Program-made: the position numbers and the translations under genes | The notes under the pieces: generated by a model | Databases searched by the model: none | What the model was told of the DNA's origin: nothing | Seen by the model: the letters and a program-made list of their open reading frames with translations, nothing else | NCBI GenBank assembly: GCA_030374805.1 | Contig: JARGSG010000084.1 | Span: forward strand, 62,001-126,000 | Direction of reading: 5' to 3' | DNA from: Gracilaria gracilis | Taxonomy: Eukaryota; Rhodophyta; Florideophyceae; Gracilariales; Gracilariaceae | DNA length: 64,000 nt | Part shown: one piece after another, positions 10,165 to 23,606 of the stretch | Layout: every line of letters begins with the position of its first letter | Numbering within the stretch: position 1 is the stretch's first letter

Positions 10165-12956
10165 AACTGACCTCATATGAGGTCAGTTTTTACTCACATA
10201 AATTTTTAGTAAAAGTTTTCACTTTTTCAAAAAAAGCACTTTGTCCTCATCCCCGTCGTCCTCCATTTGATGGCGTGAACCAAAGTTGCCCATCACATGT
10301 ACACAGCAACCAAGTTGGAGCATTCTTGCACAAACCTCAACACAATCTGTATGCAATGGCCCCGTCAACAGAGCCTCGTCGTACAGCAGGGAACAAAGTT
10401 TAGAGTTGTTCCTGTCTTGTAGTTTTAAGTCAGAAACCAAACGCCAATTTGGATCTCTTTGGAAGACAAAAACTGTTACCAGAACAGTGACAATAGTTAA
10501 AATTCGACCTGTCAACGGTCGAAACTGCACATTTTTCACTATTCTGCTTGGCCTTCTAAACCGCTGAAAAGAGTGTACTTTTTCTCCTTGTATTGTACAG
10601 GTTGAAAATAATTTTCTTAACAGTCCAAAAACAGCAAATATTGACACAGCAGTTTTACAACCGTTAACAACCGAGAGTATTGATAAGCAGCCAAATAAAA
10701 AGGCCCAAGTGCAAATTTTGCACGAGACCGATCCAGTTTTACGAGCACCCCGTTCCGACCATTCAGTGACTGTGCATGATCGTGGATAAAACACGAAGAA
10801 AACTTGTAGCCTCATCAATGGATGCATGCAATTGTAGCCATCGAAAGTTATTGGCTTAGCAGGAGATTTTATCTCACCATGTCATTGCCCGGGTGCGATG
10901 ACATTTATTGACTATTTTCTATGGAAGTTCCCCATTTGCCATCTAAAAGCTATTGTGGAGAAGGCGAACAAGAAATTGGAAATGTGGGCGCGTCTTCGAC
11001 GAGTGGGGGAGAGCTGTTAAGGTTTTTTGGCGTGATGGTTTTAATAAGAAGGCTCGGGTTTTCCAATAGAAGAGATCTTTGGGGTTCAAAACCAGCATCG
11101 AGATATATATATCTCAGCCTGTGATTGGTGAAGCAATGCCACGAAATAAGTTTGAAACTCTAAGGCGTTGTATTTGTTTCAGTGGTAACGCTGCTCAAGA
11201 GGATTATGGTACGGCTCGCTGGAATTCAGTCACTGATTTCGTGAAAGCCTTCAATGATCACCGCAGTTCTTTCCTGACACCTTCACATGCTTTATGCATC
11301 GATGAGAGTATGTCAGGCTGGTATGCTCTTGGAGGAGACTGGATTGATGTAGGGCTCCCGCATTATACCGCGCTGGATCGAAAACTAGAAAACGGTTTGG
11401 AAATGAAAACCGTTTGCTGTGGAAGAAGTGGTATCATGCTAAATATTGAGCTCAATATGGGATCTGAAGCCCTTGATCAGGATTTCGATACAGAACATAC
11501 TCATGGAACTGCGATTTTACTTCGATTAGTCCAGCCCTGGTTTTGGTCCGGACGCCATGTGTGTGCAGACTCTTTTTTTGCATCTGTGAGAAGAGCTAAT
11601 GCACTTTTGGAAAAATGACTGCACTTTACTGGGGTTATTAAGAGTGCAATGCGTCAATACCCTATGAAGCATTTATCAGAGAAGACTTTATAGAATCGTG
11701 GAGATTTTGTTTCAATGGTTTCGAAGGGGAACGGTTTGAATACGGATCTAATGGCGGTAATGTGGGTCGATAGGGAACGAAGGTATTTTATATCAACATG
11801 CAACACGGTGAACCCTGGAAACCCAATTATCCGACAAAGATGGAGACGACAAGGAAATGGTTCAAGGAAAGTTGAACTTGAAGTACCAATACCAGAGGTT
11901 TGTGAGGAATACTATAAAACGTGTTCAATGATTGACAGACACAACAGATGCCGCCAAGATGAATTAAAACTGGAGAAGAAAATCGAGGTCAAGGATTGGT
12001 CGTTCCGTGTGAATTCATCCTTACTATCCATTTGTATGGTTGATGCGTGGATGCTTTAAAAGGCTGGTAATGGTGTGCGAAAGTTATTATCTCCATATAA
12101 CTTCTATTCGAAGTTGGCTGAAGAGCTTATCACCAATACGTGGGACCGGACCGCTTTGATGACTCGAGATGAAGAACAAATGAAAGTAGAAGATAATACT
12201 CCCAACCTGCAAGAAATTGTGTGCATCTTATGCAGACTAATCGCAAGAGAAAAACAAAGGACGGAATGAGTGCGAAGTCTTTATATCAAGGACGATGCAA
12301 AGTGTGCAAAAGGAATATGAAGTCTGAGTCTTCATGTTCTGAATGCTACACATCTTTGAAATTTGAAGTATATTTATGTCACACTGGTACCGGAAGGGAC
12401 TGCTTTAAGAACGACATTCAGTTACGTCACAGTGTTAAGAAGTAATAGAAGCTCATCTGCTTTTAACAACAACGTCAACATGTAAGTAAACAAGCGCTGG
12501 TATTGATTAAAAACACATAAAGAACCACATTATGAACAAGAGCTCATAAGCGTTAAGCCCTTTACTAATTAAATCCGCGTTATAGAACATGCCAGATAAT
12601 GTTTGCACTTTGACGAAACTGCCCCTTAAACGGATGTCACCTTGTTCCGTCTGTTGTTCAAGTGGGTGTATAAAACATTCTTAGTATAAACATATTACTA
12701 GTATTAGTCGAGCTCCGTAAGGATATTTTGAGTTTTAATTAACTCAGCGAGTTTTGGACTCAGGTTTAATTTGCTCACATAGGATATCTTATCCACTGAG
12801 CTGTGATTGCTGGCCGTTTTGCTCTACAGACTACTACTTAAATGACTGTTCAAAGACTTTTCAAATTTCAAAATTTGAACAGGCCGCTTTATAGGCCTGA
12901 AATGTAGTATTTTGCTTTATTTTACTCTCTCAACGGGCTGATCTAATATGAGGTCA
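10165..12956 (+). mobile_element. piggyBac-type DNA transposon with palindromic ends
   Basis: A piggyBac-family transposase reading on the plus strand lies between two inverted end motifs. The left is TGACCTCATATGAGGTCAG and the right complement is TGACCTCATATTAGATCAG, 17 of 19 identical. The left motif is the core of a 24-bp perfect palindrome (10165-10188). I do not see the TTAA target duplication usual for the superfamily, so the exact outer ends are uncertain. The length of about 2.8 kb fits a full but decayed element. Confidence 0.65.
10606..12445 (+). pseudogene. piggyBac-like transposase (DDE_Tnp_1_7), decayed
   Basis: In order: a hydrophilic N-terminal region; DYFLWKFPICHLKAIVEKAN near 10905; FFGVMVLIRRLGF near 11030; a main block 11079-11618 with MPRNKFETLRRC, the first catalytic Asp in IDESMSGW and the second in CADSFFASVRRAN; 11715-12059 with YYKTCSMIDRHNR holding the third Asp; and a C-terminal Cys cluster (CKVCKRN ... 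CSEC) near 12300-12380 like the family's zinc-binding tail. At least two frameshifts (near 11015 and 11080) and further stops break the frame, so it is inactive, although all three acidic residues survive. Confidence 0.75.
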
Positions 12957-13835
12957 ACGCGTTAGTCCGATGGACACTACAGTGGCGTCTACAAAGTAGG
13001 AATCGAATCGAGTGGAAGACGTTAACCCTTTCAACACTGAACGTTTATGTGTGTTGTAAGACATAAACTTTGAGTATGATTGGGTGTCGACTGGTTGTGG
13101 TTGTCAGTTTGCCAAGTGTTTGCTTAGCGTATGTTTACCATATTAGACATAAGAGCGTGGATTCTGTAGCGCGCGAACGGGGGCGAACGAGACGGAGCGA
13201 AGTGCGCGCATAGTTGACCGCTGGCGGGCAGAGCGCCGAGCCGGACAGCAATTCATTTTGCCAGTGCAAGCCACCGGCAAATTGCTATGCGCCGGGCGCT
13301 GCACTGCGCACAAATGACGTGGGTGTGGCGCTCTCGCCTTGCAGGAGGCCGTCCGGTATCAACACCGTCCCTCAAGGCGGAGCTACTGCTATTCCTACAC
13401 CACTTAAAAGCATCTAGTTACTGAGCCCAACTCACAAGTAAAACATAATATCAACGACTAAAGAGCAGGGTCCGTAGACAAGATTTTTCTGCAAATCTGT
13501 CTCTTCTCTAGCATCATCTTGCAGATGCAAGAGGTGTGGGGCAACACTCAATATTTCATATAATTACTTTCACGCATAACACTTAACACACACAGTTTCA
13601 CCAGCTCCAAGCTGGAAAGTCAATACTGTTTCACACCAGTAAACTCAAAACTCAGGAATCATTCAAAACCTCAATGGGACAAAAATACATGTACCTCTGT
13701 GGGTAAAAAAGAAGGGTTGTGAACCGCAAACATTCATGAACAATAATTCATACACTGAGACATGTATCAAAAAAAAAAAAAAAAAAAAGAACACAAAAAG
13801 TAGTTAGTGTAGTCAGTAGATCCCAATAATTTTTC
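12957..13835. other. non-coding stretch between piggyBac and Copia fossils
   Basis: No gene is supported. The sequence includes a 20-base A run (13769-13788) close to the 3' end of the minus-strand Copia fossil. Long terminal repeats were looked for here and near 18.0-18.6 kb but no matching pair could be recognised by eye. Confidence 0.35.
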
Positions 13836-16800
13836 TTAGAACGCGTCAATATGCCTCAAGCTGACCATACTCCTCATTTCTGGGAGGGACGCACCCTTTG
13901 TCAATATGTCAGCGATCGGTCGGCTCCTTGGGATTTTGTGCAGCTTAACAATTTGACCTCTCTCCAGGTCCCACACATGGTGCGTCTTCAAATCGATGTG
14001 CTTGTTTTGACCTGATACCTATGGAATTGTGGTCGAAGATATAGCAGCCGAGCTATCATTCATGATCTTTGTCACCTCGAACTATAGATCATTGCTCCAA
14101 GGCTTGATGTGAGCGAATTCAAAATACATCTTTCGTATGAACAAAAGGTCTTTCGCACAATTAGACAGAGCTATATACTATACCTCTGATGAAGAGAGCC
14201 CAATGACCGTTTGGCGCTCTGATTTCCACATGACAGGTGCGTCTTTGACGACGATAACCTACCCTGTTGTAGACTTACGAGTCTCAATGCATCCCCTTAA
14301 TCGGCGTCAGCATACGCACAGAGTGTGCGGGAGAAATGGGACGGTTGGCTGGATAATGAAGTCTTTAATCCATAGTGTCAGCCAAATACCTCAATAATCG
14401 TTTGAGCAGCGATAAGTGCCGTTCATATGGGTTATGTAAATGCTTGGAGTGCGATGAGATGGTAAAGAAAAGGTCAGAACGGGTAGATATAGATATGTAA
14501 AGTAATGCACCAGTCCCGGACCTGTACTTTGCATGATCATCTGTCGAAAAAATGACGTCTTCTTCACCAGATGGCAGTACATTGGCAGCCGTAGGGAAAG
14601 GTGATCCAAATTTATTGCACTGCTGCATACCAAACTTCTTGGAAACTTGTAGTACATATTCATATTGATTAACCTTAATGCTGGAAGAAGATCGCTGAAT
14701 ATTCCAACCTTTGAATGACTTTAGCTCCACATAGAGCTTCACATCAAACGTCTCAGACAGTTTGTATTTGAAGTCATTTAAAAGTATGGCATTGTTCGCA
14801 GCGAATGCGCAGTCGTCGAGTATAACAGCCAAGATCAGGAAGTTGCCCTGCTCGCGGAACATGAATGCGCGAGAGTCGAGAGCTGATGTCACAAAGTTTC
14901 ATGACAGCAGAGCTTCAGAAAAGAGAGAACCCCGTATTCTTCCAGCTTGGACAGCGCCGCAGATAGAATAAAGCAGTTTGCAGACATAGCCTGGCTTCTC
15001 CACAATGCCACTAAAGTTAGATGGTTGTTCCATAATTTATCGGAACATACAGTTTTCCATATAAGTAAGCTTTCGAGATGTCTGCTCCCTCCAGTAAAAG
15101 GTTTTAGGCAGTGGCAACTGAGACAGGAATGCGTAGTGCTTCATGAAAAGCTACTGGTGCATTAGTGTTGAACGGGCCGAATTCAATGAAGGGCTTTTGC
15201 TTGGTCCTCCGTAGACAGCAGCAAGCCTTCTTCAAGAACTTCTTCCCGACTCCATCCAACATCTTCTCTTTGAAGACCCAAGTGTACGGAACCGGTTTTA
15301 TCCAGGATCCTTGGGTACAAGTTCCCAAGTGTTACGACGGACGAGTGCGTTCATCTTGCGGTCGATGGCCTCACACCAACCGGGATCCCTGCACGATTCC
15401 TTGAAACTACTTGGAACGTTGGGGTAGTACACAGTTTTCTTGGAGACCCATACATTTGCAAAGTTATGCGCAATTGTTGCCATCGCCTTTACCAAGTAGT
15501 CTTCCCAGTCAGGACGGTTGTTGATCTGTGAGATATGATCCATCTCCTCTGTCTCCTGATTGCAATTCATACCCTCCAGGAGGGTGGCGATGTTCGGAAG
15601 AGAAGAGGAGTTGACAACCTTGAAGTCCAGAATACGGCAAGTGACTACCGAGTTTTTCTCCGGCAAAAACACACGATCGGGGGTAGTGTCGATTTGCATG
15701 CTCACAAAGTGCGCAAAGACAGAACGTAGGAGAAAATTCTTCGATGCCACGGTCTTGGACCGATATACGAAGGCATAGCCAGGCAGACCAAAGTTCGGAA
15801 TGTTCGTAAAGTCGATTATTGTGGACGGATCCCATTCGAGAATCGGTATCCGTCCCTGTATCCTTTAGAAAGGAGCCCTATTTCGGAGCTTGTTGGCATG
15901 GTTCACTGCCTCCACCCAGAAGGAAATGGGCAGTTTGCTCGCAATATTCTTCCATGAGCCTCTCTGCGGCGCCATTAGATTCAAATGCATAGGCAGGAGA
16001 GTATTCCAAGGCTATGCCATGATCGAAGCAGAAAATGTCCAGCTTGGTGCTTTTGTGTTCGCCGGGCCTGTCCAGGTGAACATTCTTCACGTGAAACGAG
16101 TGCTTAAGTTCTAGTTCCGATCGGGTTCTGTACTGATCCGGGTGCTTCAAAACACTAGCACCTGTCTTGCCCATCAAGAACAAAGCGTCCGATTTGGAGG
16201 TGTGGTAGTCCAGTATGGCCATGGCGTAGATTGCGCCAGAGAGAGATGGAGAAATCTTTCCCGACAGGTCCATGTGGATGAGGGCCAAAGGACTTGACGT
16301 CAAAAATGGATCGCGAGTGGGAGATAATTGGATTCCGTTTCCTCTTGCCTGTTAGACAAGTAATGCACGTCAACGATTCCAAGATGGAACGTTGAAAGTA
16401 AGGCACTGAATCGAAAGACTTAGCAAGATTCTGGTATCTACCTGGGTGAAGATGACCAGTTCGACCGTGCTATTCCATAGCCAGCTCCTGATTGCTGTTA
16501 CTTGCGTTCAACACCATTACTTGTTTGTCGTTATCAGTGAGGTCCATGACGAACAGTGAGGTCCATGACGAATAGGCCTCGGTTGATTTCCGTTTCCCAA
16601 ATGATTTCAGAATTTTGTTTAGGATCCATGATGAAACATCCATTGAATGCCCGAGTGGTGGAGGTGAACATCACCATGAACTCGACACTGAGAACTCCAA
16701 CAAAAAGAATGTTCGACTCACAGGAAGGCGCGGGGTAAGCCTCGATGACTGTACCACGGTTCAAAGGTATCCAGACATGACTTCTGCGCACGAGACGAAC

Positions 16801-18003
16801 TATTCCTGAAGCAGCCTGAACAGACTCGATCTCAATTCGTTCGTAGCGAATGAATGACTTCCGCGCATGGAAGAAGTGATGAGTTGCCCCTGAGTCAATA
16901 TAGGCCGAGTCTAATTTCGTGTGAGAAAGAAGAGCGATCCTACTCTTGAACTTGGCCATATTGCAGTTGAAGCCAGGTGAAGGAGGTGGATCATCATTAC
17001 TTTGTACCACATATGAACGAGGTTTGGAGTTATGATTTGAGTTACGATTATCATTTCCATTCCCTTTTGGTGAAAAGCCTGAGTTCCAGTTCGATTGGGG
17101 CTGGCCTCCTTTGTAGGACCCATACTGTGAACGACGAGAACCACCGTTGATGCGATTTGATTGCTGCCGTCCGTTGGAGTTGGGCTGGTTATCATTATTT
17201 TCAGACTCCTCACGTTTGCGTTTATAGAAATCTCGAGCATAGTGTCCACGACGACCGCAATAGTAGCAGTTATCATCGTAGCGGCTCTTGGTAGCTTAGG
17301 ACTTGTTACGAAGGTTTCTCTGCTTCCGACCACCCTTCTCTGCCGTGTTGGCTTTTGGCTGGGTAGTAGTGGGAGTGGACGAAGGAGAAGAGAATGTCGG
17401 GTTGTTTGGGTTCTTGCGACGAGCCACTTCAGCTTCGACAACATTCACGATGAATTCGAAGCCCAATGCGGTTAGGTTAGACATCATGGGCAAGGGAGCG
17501 AAGCAGTTGGGAAGACTTCGAATGAGTTTGGAGACTTTGTCTTTCTCCGAAAGTTCCTGATCGGAGGTGACAAGTTCCCCAACTACTTCCAGGAACTTAG
17601 AGACGTGCTTGTTCCAGTCCTCGCTGTTCTTTTATACCAAAGTATCCAGACGATGGCGGATGTCCGGAACAGCTTGCGTCTTGGAGGTTGTGTACACGGG
17701 CTGCAGTTCATCCCAGAGATCTTGGGCCGTTTTGTCATCATTGTCGACAAACGTGCGAACGAGAGCAAGAGGAGAGTCACAGAGGCAGAGGGTGATAGTA
17801 CTCTTCATTTTCACAGATTTCTCGAACCAAGATCTCATTGCCCGATTGTTTGGGTTGAACCATTCGGGTCGCGGGTCCAGTCCAGTCAGAAATTCATCGT
17901 TTCGGCGGAGGTGGGCTAAGAGACGACGACGCCAGAGGATGTAGTCAGTGGGGACCCTAAGCTCCGGGAGCTTACCTAGGAGACCCTCTTGGGAACTCGA
18001 CAT
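13836..18003 (-). mobile_element. Ty1/Copia LTR-retrotransposon fossil
   Basis: The minus strand carries the Copia gene order: Gag (18003-17632), a zinc knuckle CYYCGRRGHYARDF near 17270, protease with DSGATHHF near 16890, integrase (about 16400-15878), RT (about 15750-14391) and RNase H ending at 13836 with KTHHVWDLERGQIV and ADILTKG. The integrase-before-RT order places it in Copia, not Gypsy. The element is broken with roughly ten or more interruptions and no terminal repeats were recognised, so it is probably old. Confidence 0.85.
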
Positions 18004-19263
18004 CGTGACGTATGAGGAGTAACGGGGAAAAGTGGATGATCGACCTTCTTGTACGGGAAAAGACTACCGCGACCTACACCGTAGGTACGTTTCTTCTTCT
18101 TCAACTTCTTGTACTACTTCTTCAACTTCTCCAGTCCCCTACCGGTGGAGGAGGTGTGAACGTGAGGTGTTTCTGGCCCGACCTTGGGAGCCAGGCGATC
18201 GATGCATCACGGGTCCCCGCAATTAAGCAGCTAACCCCGCACCACGACAAACAGACCTACGAAGAATCTTCTCGTAACCGCAAAACGGAGGGTACGTCGC
18301 TTCTAATAACAAGTGTAGAAACAATGCGGTGAATCGTAGTGGAGTGGAGAGAAGTATACCTTTTTTCTATGGCAGAAGCAAAAGATCGGGCCACGATGAC
18401 CAGACCGAAAGACGAGGGATCTTCCTTCCAGAGAGCAAGAACTTCTTCCAAGTATTGTCAAACACCAACAGCGTATCGAAATCGCAGCGGCTCGGAGAGC
18501 AATCCCAGAATGACTCAAAGTTCGAGAAAGATTGCGCAACATGAGAAAATAAATTATGGCTGGTATTGCGCGTTTGGGTGACATATCGCGCTAAATTCAA
18601 GAGAGGTAATAGAGAGCTGTAACACTCATTCCGAAGGCGGGATTTATTCAGACAGGAAATTTAAGTATCCGTCGAAAGAAAAGAATGCTACAGCTTAAAA
18701 ATTGTGTTCAGAGAACCCACCATCGCCTAGAGAAGATTGAGAACTATATACTGTAGGTAGTGTTTATCACTCCAGGAATGAAAAAGTAGAGGCCTATAGA
18801 CGCCAAATAAGAAGAGATAGACAGCACTGGCAGGATGGTGATCCCAAATGCGAGCAGCACAGTTATATATCGTTTAGTAGGATTGAATTGTTGGGCATAG
18901 TTGTGTGCGCGATGTTGCGAAGAAGCCTCACAATACCCAATCCGTAAAACAGAAATCCATCGTAACCGTTGTCTGTAGTGTAGATTGGTTTCAATAAGAA
19001 CAAAGAAAAGAAAAACCAAGTTGTGTGAACTTAACCTACCCGAGGTCAACCGACTTTCAGAGCCACGGCAAAGTCTATAGACTTGGGAGCCCATCACGAA
19101 GTCGATTGTGCAAGGTAGGTTTATCTGTAGCAGTGCTGTAGCCACAACATACCTGTGGGCATGCGAGCCCAGACAACCGGCAAGAAAACCCATCCATTGT
19201 TTCTGGAAGGTTCATCGCCATTGGCAGAAACGGCACAACAGCTTCTCCAAAACGGGTCCAATG
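18004..19263. other. unassigned stretch
   Basis: The start probably belongs to the leader or terminal repeat of the Copia fossil. The rest contains overlapping short frames on both strands (for example 18744-19193 minus) with no recognisable domain. No RNA gene seen. Confidence 0.3.
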
Positions 19264-20742
19264 AAAGCCGAAGATATTCAAATTATTGTCAATAACTCAG
19301 GTTGTCCACCTACTCTTCCAACTGAAGGACAAGGACTAATTGTCGGTGCCGGTAAAGGATACGCAAGAATGAAGACCCCACTTACCAAGATAACATTATT
19401 CAATTTTGTTCAGCAATTTGTTCGCACGCACTCGCCGCGACGACAAGATAAAATACGTCAAGTGTTCGAGCGAGCAAGACCGGGTACAAAATGGATGCGG
19501 TACTTTTTCTTCAACGCCATCCATAGTTGCAAATTAAATCTTTTCAAGTAGTAGACGACCGAAGAGTCAAGACCGTCACAAAACCTACTCGTTCGATGCA
19601 CTTCATTAGTTTGCAAGCAGTGATGTAGAAGTATCGAATCCGTAACCCGCATCTTATCTGGAATGTTAATCAAACAGGTATTAGCGTCACGCAGATCGTG
19701 CATCGTAGCCTCTGGAAGGATCTTGGTCCAGCATCTACGAGATTGATGCAGACCATGATGCGAACAAAGTATAACCTTGACCACGTAACCGCCATGCCCA
19801 TTGTGTCTGCAGCTGGCGACACACTACCTTCAGTCATTGTCTACCCAGGCAAGCTTGCTCGGTTCTGCAAAAGTTATGGAGTGTATCAATCACTTCCTAG
19901 CGTACTTCCACACTGCCATTTATACCAACTAGATCCAGCCGGCGGTGATTCAACTGTGTTCTCGAACTGGGCAAAGCAATTTGTTCAAGAACTTTCAATA
20001 TTTAGGGCACAGGGTGAGTGTGCAATCTTAGTACTCGATGGTTACTCCGCGCAATTGCATCTCAATTCGTTTCTTCCCCTCTGCCAAAATCAAGTCATTG
20101 CGGTCGGAATTCCCTCCCGTACCTCACGCGTCCTGCAGCCGTTGGACGTCAGTATCTTCTCGTCCTTTAAGTCCCATCTCCAGTCAGCCGTTCACCCCGT
20201 CACCCAATCCAAAGCCGTTCTAGATGCCTTCAACGTAGGTCTCGGCATCACAGATGCGTATAGCTAGGGTGTGACTATGACGAACATTTGCAGTGGGTTC
20301 CAAAATACAGGCAAATTCTTTAAAAGTCGAGAAGGGGGGGTCAGTAGAACCGTTAGAGTGGTTGTTTGCAGGCGAGGGCACAAAACTAAAACTTGAGGAT
20401 GTCATGGAATCTTAGAAATCCTCAAAACGGTCGCTACCGCGTGACGGAGTCGTCGAAGAAAATAGCACAATCCGAGTGAGCACAGAGCATGGTGCTACAC
20501 TGAAAAATGATGCTGTTCTTGCGGCCTTGAAGGATCGCGACAAACGAAGGGATTCCAAAGGTATTATGAGACGCGCAAAGGAGGCGATGCTGGAAAGTGC
20601 GGCGGACTTGCGGCGCCTCGCATACTTGGCACCGAAGCGCGCCAAAACAAGTGAGCGATTGAAATACAAGCGTTCCAAGCGCCGACAAGAGCGGCGAGAG
20701 CGCACGGTGGCAGAGAGAAATGATCGCGGTTTGAGCTTGTGA
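19264..20742 (+). pseudogene. pogo/Tigger-like DDE_1 transposase, copy A, broken
   Basis: The N-terminal part GCPPTLPTEGQGL ... GYARMKTPLTK and the WMRYFF segment match the CENP-B-like DNA-binding half seen better in the copy at 53.0 kb. The catalytic half (19698-20267) keeps VLDGYSAQL and LQPLDVSIF, carrying the second and third Asp. The first Asp motif, near 19680, reads NVNQTG instead of NVDETG, so the triad is broken. A basic C-terminal tail follows (20412-20742). Frameshifts and stops separate the parts. An upstream psq helix-turn-helix was not found. Confidence 0.75.
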
Positions 20743-21429
20743 TCTATTCCTCATGGTCCTGTCATGCAGCGTTGACGAGCTGCTGCAATTAGGTTAAATT
20801 GATGGCATGGCATTCCCATATTGGCTTATATGCTCGTGCGCGGGAGATGTTTTATCTCATATTCCAGCACAGTTGTGGTTTCGTGGGCGCTTTTAACGGT
20901 TTTTGTTGCGTTGAAACTACCGCTTATTATGTCTCTTTGCTTTCAGTCTTCTTGCCGAGCTTCAACTTTATCTTCGCTTTCATTCGCGTCTAGTAATTAA
21001 TCAAAAGGGTGGAGATCGCCTCCGCTAGAATAAATGTGGTGAGTTTCGTTCTTCAAACCGATCAATTCCCACCATTGGGGCACTATACGTTCGTCGGTGT
21101 TCTCGGAATGCTAATTTACTATGCTATATCGCTAGTTATGAAAATAAAAGTGCAACAAAATTAGCAATTTCGCAGATTACTCTAGTTGGCAAGGCAAAAT
21201 TCTTTCGGAAATCGCATTTCCACGTGCCGCAGTTTCAACTCCATTTGTTGAATTTGTAGCCAATTTGCAGTTCGTGGGCCACTCTGCCCGTTACCTTACA
21301 TTCGTCGCAGTTGTCAAAATCACTCTGAAAGTTTACTCTCGGGCCACCTGCGCAGGTCTATTCCAACTTGAGATTCGGATCCCGGGTCTCAGTCTCCCTA
21401 AATGTCAAGTTAAAGAAGGCTGACGGACA
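20743..21429. other. AT-richer non-coding stretch
   Basis: No gene or recognisable repeat is supported. The base composition changes sharply at about 21.4 kb, where the plus strand becomes pyrimidine-rich. Confidence 0.4.
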
Positions 21430-22386
21430 ACTCTCCCCATTCTAGTACACCTTACTAGCTCCAGAGCGGCTCCCAATCCCTCCCAACCTCTTCTCCTCCT
21501 GCTCCTCCAATATACGCTGCGCCGTCCTGGCAGCCGCCGCTGCACTTCCGAAGCCCACCAGTGGCGTTCCACCCGGCAGCTGCGGCGGCACAAACACCTT
21601 CCCATCCTCGCCCAACATCACCCCACTCTTCCTCCTCTTTTTAAGTCGACTCGCGACACCTTCTCTCCCCTTCTCTTCTCTCCCCCTCTTACTCACACTT
21701 CCCCGCCCACCCCGAAAACCATGCGTCACCGGCGACCCTTTATCTTCTTCCTCTCCTCACCATTTGTTTCAACTCCAACAGCAATTTGCACGCCTTCACC
21801 ACCTGTCCCACTTGCTGCTCCAACACTTTAACCCTACCCTTCAGCCCCATGTGCTCCCTTTACAGCCTCCCGATCTCCCTCCCCCACGCACTCCAACATC
21901 CCATTCAAATGTGCCACCGACCCAGTCAACTTCATCCTCTTCCGAACCGTCGAAATCAATTCCATTGGCACACCAACCTCCGACACACTGAGCACCACCC
22001 CTCCCATTTCTGCCACCATCTCCGACAGCATGTCGTCCAAATGCTCCTTCAAACTACACCAAGCTTCCTCACCCGCTCCTCCATCTTTCCCATAAACCTC
22101 TGCTCCGGTCCTCCTCCTCCATCCCTATCCCCATCACCTCCACCGCCTCCTCCATCCCGATTGCAACCCTTTTGCCTCACAAGAACCTCCTCAATACCCC
22201 TCCTTCTTTCCGCCGCGGCGCCTTGGGCACTTCCGTTCTATGCAGCAGAGCCAATAGCTCCTCGTTGCCAACGTATCCATTCGATATCCCGGGAAATGGC
22301 GATGTCCTGCGATAAACGAGTTGAATAGACTCACAACAACTCTCGTCCTTCTCACTCCTGATCACAGCCGTTACACTCGTGGTCAC
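21430..22386 (-). pseudogene. Lys/Glu-rich frames of unknown function
   Basis: Three minus-strand pieces (22386-22177, 22052-21834, 21729-21442) form a hydrophilic, helix-prone protein rich in Lys, Glu and Gly, with basic runs such as SRLKKRRKSG and a heptad-like EEQEEKRL segment. No family recognised. The plus-strand frames over the same bases are Pro/Leu/Ser-rich shadows of this composition. Confidence 0.3.
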
Positions 22387-22868
22387 AGACCCCTCTACCC
22401 CGCAGGCCTATTTTTATCACAATTTTCTGTACCTCAATTTCCCGCCATTCCCCAAAAACTCCAATTTCCCTAGATATTTCCATATTTCCCCATTTCATTT
22501 CAGTACCATCGCACAAATGCTCTGCACACGGCCCTTTTCCTAACTGCTTACCATAACCTCTTCCCCTTTATACTTCATTTCGACACATTCCTTTTCATAA
22601 ACACATTCATCAGTCCTAATCCCTTGATGCCCACCTACCTCATTCTTTCAACTACTTACCCATAAAAACTACCTTTTCTTTTGAAACCACTTCGTCGATA
22701 TATACATCGGCAACGCCGTTCTCTACTTGAGCCTCTCTCTTTTCCTACCATGTAGCACAATATCTCCTCACAGCATCCAACCAAGTCGACAGAACGAGCT
22801 CGCCTTCCTCTTCTCTTCGTTCCTCCCACACCCCAGCTATTGTTGTCTGCAGAGGCCGCATTGGCTCC

Positions 22869-23201
22869 ATGCTTTACGATCTAGTAGGTTGCTTCCACGG
22901 CTTCATTACTATGCATGAAGTGGACACCCACTACAATACCATAGTCTTCATGATAATGAAGGAACTCCTCGGCACAGTCCCCTCCAAGACAGTTATTTCC
23001 TACACTATCCCCTCCATAGTACAATCTCTCCTCGCCTATGGCAGCACTCTTACCTCCTTCTCCGCCTCATTCCCTGAGTACGAATTCAAAAATGCTTACT
23101 TCTGCCTTTCCTCCGAGGATACCAAGAGACTGGGGTTGCCTGACTCTGTCCCTTTTTCCACCAACTATGTCAATGTCCTTAGAAACGAAATTTTCTTTTA
23201 G
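22869..23201 (+). CDS. 110-aa hypothetical protein
   Basis: The plus-strand frame has an ordinary amino-acid mix, unlike the Pro/Ser shadows around it (ITMHEVDTHYNTIVFMIMKE, NYVNVLRNEIFF). It is not recognised. It could be an independent small gene inside the block or a chance frame. Confidence 0.25.
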   Translation: MLYDLVGCFHGFITMHEVDTHYNTIVFMIMKELLGTVPSKTVISYTIPSIVQSLLAYGSTLTSFSASFPEYEFKNAYFCLSSEDTKRLGLPDSVPFSTNYVNVLRNEIFF

Positions 23202-23606
23202 TACCAGTAGAACTTTGGTCTGTTCTTGTAAAAAAAAAATTTCGCATAACACTCTCTCCCCTTATCCCACGCATTGTAACTCTTTTTCCTTCTTCAACAA
23301 TATTTTTATGCTCACATTATATCAATGCATTCGTTCATTTATCATTACTAGTCACGTCACCTCACTCTCACACACAGAACATTACATGACCTACATGTTA
23401 TATGTAGTCCTCCTCAAAATCCATTATCATCGTTTCCTCCTCTTAGTCTTTATTTGTGTTATCAGCCTTATGGCCTTATACCCCGTCATTTTCCTCTTCG
23501 TAATCCTCCTCTCCAACTTCATCTTCCTCCATTTCAAAGTCGCTAATCGAACTTTGCTCCTCGTCCAGCTAGTCGATCGGATCTTTACCGAGCCCAAATT
23601 CCTCCT

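Noticed and set aside
13769-13788. A run of 20 A's as a poly-A tail of a LINE or retrocopy
   Set aside because: It follows the 3' end of the minus-strand Copia fossil as a T run on that strand, and no LINE coding sequence adjoins it on the plus strand.
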